The position numbers were made by a program, and so were the translations under genes. A DNA stretch of 64,000 nucleotides, taken from contig OZ241340.1 in the NCBI GenBank assembly GCA_965199975.1, positions 2,418,001 to 2,482,000 of the forward strand, in the 5' to 3' direction. The notes beneath the pieces are model-generated. The model was not told the DNA's origin. It saw nothing but the letters and a program-made list of their open reading frames with translations, and searched no databases. Shown here piece after piece: positions 61,650 to 64,000 of the stretch. Position 1 is the stretch's first letter; the number at the start of each line of letters is the position of its first letter. Origin of the DNA: JASLDZ01 sp965199975. Lineage in GTDB: Bacteria > Pseudomonadota > Alphaproteobacteria > Caulobacterales > Caulobacteraceae.

Positions 61650-64000
61650 GTGCTGAAGCGCCTTGTCGATGTCGCGGTGGCGCAGCGGTGGCTGGTGCTG
61701 CTGTTCTTCACCGCCACCGCCATCGCGGGCGGCCTGGCCATCCGCGGCCTTCCCATCGACGCCTTTCCCGACGTCTCGCCCGTGCAGGTGCAGATCATCT
61801 ACAACGCGCCTGGGCTGACCCCGCAGGAGGTCGAGAGCCAGGTCACCGTGCCGCTGGAGATCCAGATGCGCGGCATCCCCAAGACGCAGATCATGCGTTC
61901 GACCTCGAAGTACGCGGTCTCGATCCTGACCGTCGACTTCACCTCCAAGGCCGACCTCTACTGGGCGCGCGAGCAGGTGTCGGAGCGGCTGAACGCGGCC
62001 AAGGACCTGCTGCCCGCGGGCGTGTCGGGCGGCCTCGCGCCCATCGCCACGCCGCTCTCCAGCGTGCTGATGTTCACCGTCGAGGGCGGCGACCTCGACC
62101 TGCGCCAGCGCCGCAGCCTGGTGGACTGGACGCTGCGCCCGGCCCTGCGCGAGGTCCTGGGCGTGGCCGACATCAACGCGCTCGGCGGCTTTGTGAAGGC
62201 CTTCGAGGTGCAGCCCGACCCCGCCGCCCTGGCGCGAGCGGGCCTCAGCATCTCCGACCTGCGCGACCAGCTGATGAGCGCCAACCGCGACACCGGCGCG
62301 GGCCGGCTGGACGGCGACGACCAGGCGCTGATCGTGCGCAGCATCGGCGCGATCAAGACCACCGACGATCTCGAGAACACCACCGTGCAGCTGCACGACG
62401 GCGGCCATGCGCGCCTGGGCGACCTTGCGACGGTGAAGATCAGCGCCCTGACCCGCTACGGCGCCGTATCCAAGGACGGCGCCGGAGAGGCGTCCGAGGC
62501 CATCGTCGAGACCCTGCGCGGGGCGGACGCCAACACGGTGATCCACGACGCCCGCGCCAAGCTCAAGGAGCTGCAATCCGAGCTGCCCAAGGGCGTGCAC
62601 CCCTACATCTTCTACGACCGCTCCGAGCTGATCCACGAGGCGGTGCACACGGTGGTCGAGGCGCTGCTGGAAAGCATGCTCTTCGTGGTCGCCATGCTGT
62701 TCCTGTTCCTGCTCGACGTGCGCGCCTCCTTCGTGGTGGCGCTGAGCCTGCCCATGGCGGCGCTGATCACCGTGCTGATCATGCGGGTGACGGGTCTCTC
62801 GGCCAACCTGATGAGCCTGGGGGGCCTGGCCATCGCCATCGGCATGCTGGTCGACGGCGCGGTGGTGATCGTGGAGAACGCCACCGAAGCCCTGGCGCAT
62901 GACCGGGGCGAGCACTCCCGCCGCAAGATCGTCGCCGACGCGGCCAAGGAGGTGGTGCGCCCCACCTTCGCGGGCGTGCTGATCATCTGCCTGGTGTTCA
63001 CCCCGCTGCTCTCCCTGCAGGGGCAGGAGGGCAAGATGTTCCGCCCCGTGGCGGTGATCATCGTCTACGCCCTGGCCGCCTCGGTGCTGCTGAGCCTGAC
63101 CTTCACGCCCGCCGTGGCCTCGCTGCTGCTCAAGACGGCCAAGCCCCCCCAGCACGGCCACAAGGCCAAGGCGCCCAAGCCGACCTGGCTGATGGGCAAG
63201 ATCACCCCGCCCTATGAGCGCCTGCTCAAGGCCTCGCTGGGACGGCCGCGGCTGGTGGTGGGCTCGGCGCTGGCGGGGATGGCGCTGGCGGTGGTCGGCT
63301 TCTTCTTCGTGGGCAAGAGCTTCATCCCGACGCTCGACGAGGGCACCATCGTCATGCAGCTCACCAAGCAGCCCTCCGTCGACCTCGCCCATTCGGTGGC
63401 GATCGACGGCTCGATCCAGAAGGCCATCCTGGCGGAGGTGCCCGAGGTGCGCGACGTGGTCAGCCGCACCGGCGCCGACCAGCTGCGCCTCGACCCCATG
63501 GGGCTGAACGAGACCGACACCTTCATCATGCTCAAGCCCAAGGTGGACGGCCACAAACCCAAGTCCGACGCCGTGGTCGCCCACCTGCGCAAGATCATGA
63601 CGCGCTATCCGGGGGTGGACTCCTCCTTCACCCAGCCCATCGAGATGCGCACCGACGAGATGCTGACCGGCGCGCGGGGCGCTGTGGTGGTGAAGATTTA
63701 CGGCAAGGACCTGGACACCCTCTCCAAGCTGGCGGTGCAGGTGCGCGACGTGGCGGGGGCCGTGAAAGGCGCCTCGGACCCCATAACGCTGGCCAAGGAC
63801 CGGCTCTCCTACCTCGAGCTCGACACCGACCGCATGCGCGCGGGGCGCTTCGGTCTCACCGTGCAGGCGCTGCAGGACGACATGCAGGCCATGCTGGAGG
63901 GCGTGGAGGCGGGCGTCGTGCGCGAGACCGACCGGCGCACGCCCATCCTCATCCGCGCGCCGCAGGAAATGCGCGCCCACCCCGAGAGCTTCGCCCAGAC
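61650..64000 (+). CDS. CusA/CzcA-family heavy-metal efflux RND permease (3' end outside window)
   Basis: GTG at 61650, open to the window end (783 codons visible). N-terminal helix 'RLVDVAVAQRWLVLLFFTAT', then 'IDAFPDVSPVQVQIIYNAPG', 'TPQEVESQVTVPLE' and 'MRSTSKYAVSILTVDFTS' are typical of HME-RND pumps. Helix 4 reads 'GGLAIAIGMLVDGAVVIVEN': the Asp-Glu pair is present, and the position that is Asp in CzcA is Ala, as in copper/silver CusA. The metal is not certain. An outer-membrane channel gene may follow outside the window. Confidence 0.9.
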   Translation, partial: MLKRLVDVAVAQRWLVLLFFTATAIAGGLAIRGLPIDAFPDVSPVQVQIIYNAPGLTPQEVESQVTVPLEIQMRGIPKTQIMRSTSKYAVSILTVDFTSKADLYWAREQVSERLNAAKDLLPAGVSGGLAPIATPLSSVLMFTVEGGDLDLRQRRSLVDWTLRPALREVLGVADINALGGFVKAFEVQPDPAALARAGLSISDLRDQLMSANRDTGAGRLDGDDQALIVRSIGAIKTTDDLENTTVQLHDGGHARLGDLATVKISALTRYGAVSKDGAGEASEAIVETLRGADANTVIHDARAKLKELQSELPKGVHPYIFYDRSELIHEAVHTVVEALLESMLFVVAMLFLFLLDVRASFVVALSLPMAALITVLIMRVTGLSANLMSLGGLAIAIGMLVDGAVVIVENATEALAHDRGEHSRRKIVADAAKEVVRPTFAGVLIICLVFTPLLSLQGQEGKMFRPVAVIIVYALAASVLLSLTFTPAVASLLLKTAKPPQHGHKAKAPKPTWLMGKITPPYERLLKASLGRPRLVVGSALAGMALAVVGFFFVGKSFIPTLDEGTIVMQLTKQPSVDLAHSVAIDGSIQKAILAEVPEVRDVVSRTGADQLRLDPMGLNETDTFIMLKPKVDGHKPKSDAVVAHLRKIMTRYPGVDSSFTQPIEMRTDEMLTGARGAVVVKIYGKDLDTLSKLAVQVRDVAGAVKGASDPITLAKDRLSYLELDTDRMRAGRFGLTVQALQDDMQAMLEGVEAGVVRETDRRTPILIRAPQEMRAHPESFAQ

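Noticed and set aside
61626..63980. A 784-codon minus-strand frame opposite the RND pump
   Set aside because: His/Gly/Gln-rich antisense artefact; the plus-strand pump matches family motifs throughout.

Overview
The window reads as a GC-rich alphaproteobacterial chromosome segment, most likely from Caulobacterales (Caulobacter/Phenylobacterium-like). The markers are a CdnL/CarD homologue, a CpdR-type single-domain response regulator next to an N-formylglutamate amidohydrolase, an iscR-led suf operon, and a subtilase with YGNLRSF repeats. This is inference from gene content; no rRNA or other species marker is present.

Layout. 1-9.7 kb is housekeeping: the 3' end of a Suv3-like helicase overlapping an S4-domain gene, a histidine phosphatase, ferredoxin fdxA, cdnL, a PKHD-type dioxygenase, tRNA-Val(GAC), cpdR, a GNAT, a secreted protein, a formylglutamate hydrolase, a small monooxygenase and an aldehyde dehydrogenase. 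9.9-18.8 kb on the minus strand is a full potassium-uptake operon in the order (27-aa peptide)-kdpF-kdpA-kdpB-kdpC-(outer-membrane barrel)-kdpD-kdpE; kdpD appears to need a CTG start. An MscS channel follows on the plus strand. 20.0-27.7 kb is the iron-sulfur operon iscR-(NifS-type desulfurase)-sufB-[antitoxin-toxin]-sufC-sufD-sufS-sufT-sufA. A RelE/ParE-type toxin-antitoxin pair sits between sufB and sufC, joined to both neighbours by ATGA overlaps.

28-44.9 kb is accessory and partly decayed. It holds a serine-less alpha/beta hydrolase, glyoxalase-like proteins, an HExxH membrane protein, a frameshifted citrate synthase beside an HTH-citrate synthase, a junction of three gene fragments near 33.2-33.8 kb, two TetR loci sharing ATACG/CGTAT-type operators, a LysR/AhpD-like/DUF1348 group, DUF6880 and DUF6894 proteins, a cysteine-rich protein and several unknown small genes. 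Frameshifts near 31.08, 39.45 and 42.35 kb, and three more near 55.4-55.9 kb, cluster here.

44.9-52.3 kb looks like one signalling and surface unit: an EAL phosphodiesterase, a 996-residue exported subtilase with YGNLRSF repeats and a barrel-like C-terminus, a hybrid histidine kinase with an exported TPR domain, and a lone receiver. 52.9-56.0 kb has a COG4705-like membrane protein, a beta-propeller protein and a decayed phosphoesterase gene. 56.3-64 kb has an OmpR-type regulator and kinase, an outer-membrane protein, an ECF sigma factor with a shortened FecR-like anti-sigma factor, and a CusB/CusA-like metal-efflux pair that runs off the end of the window.
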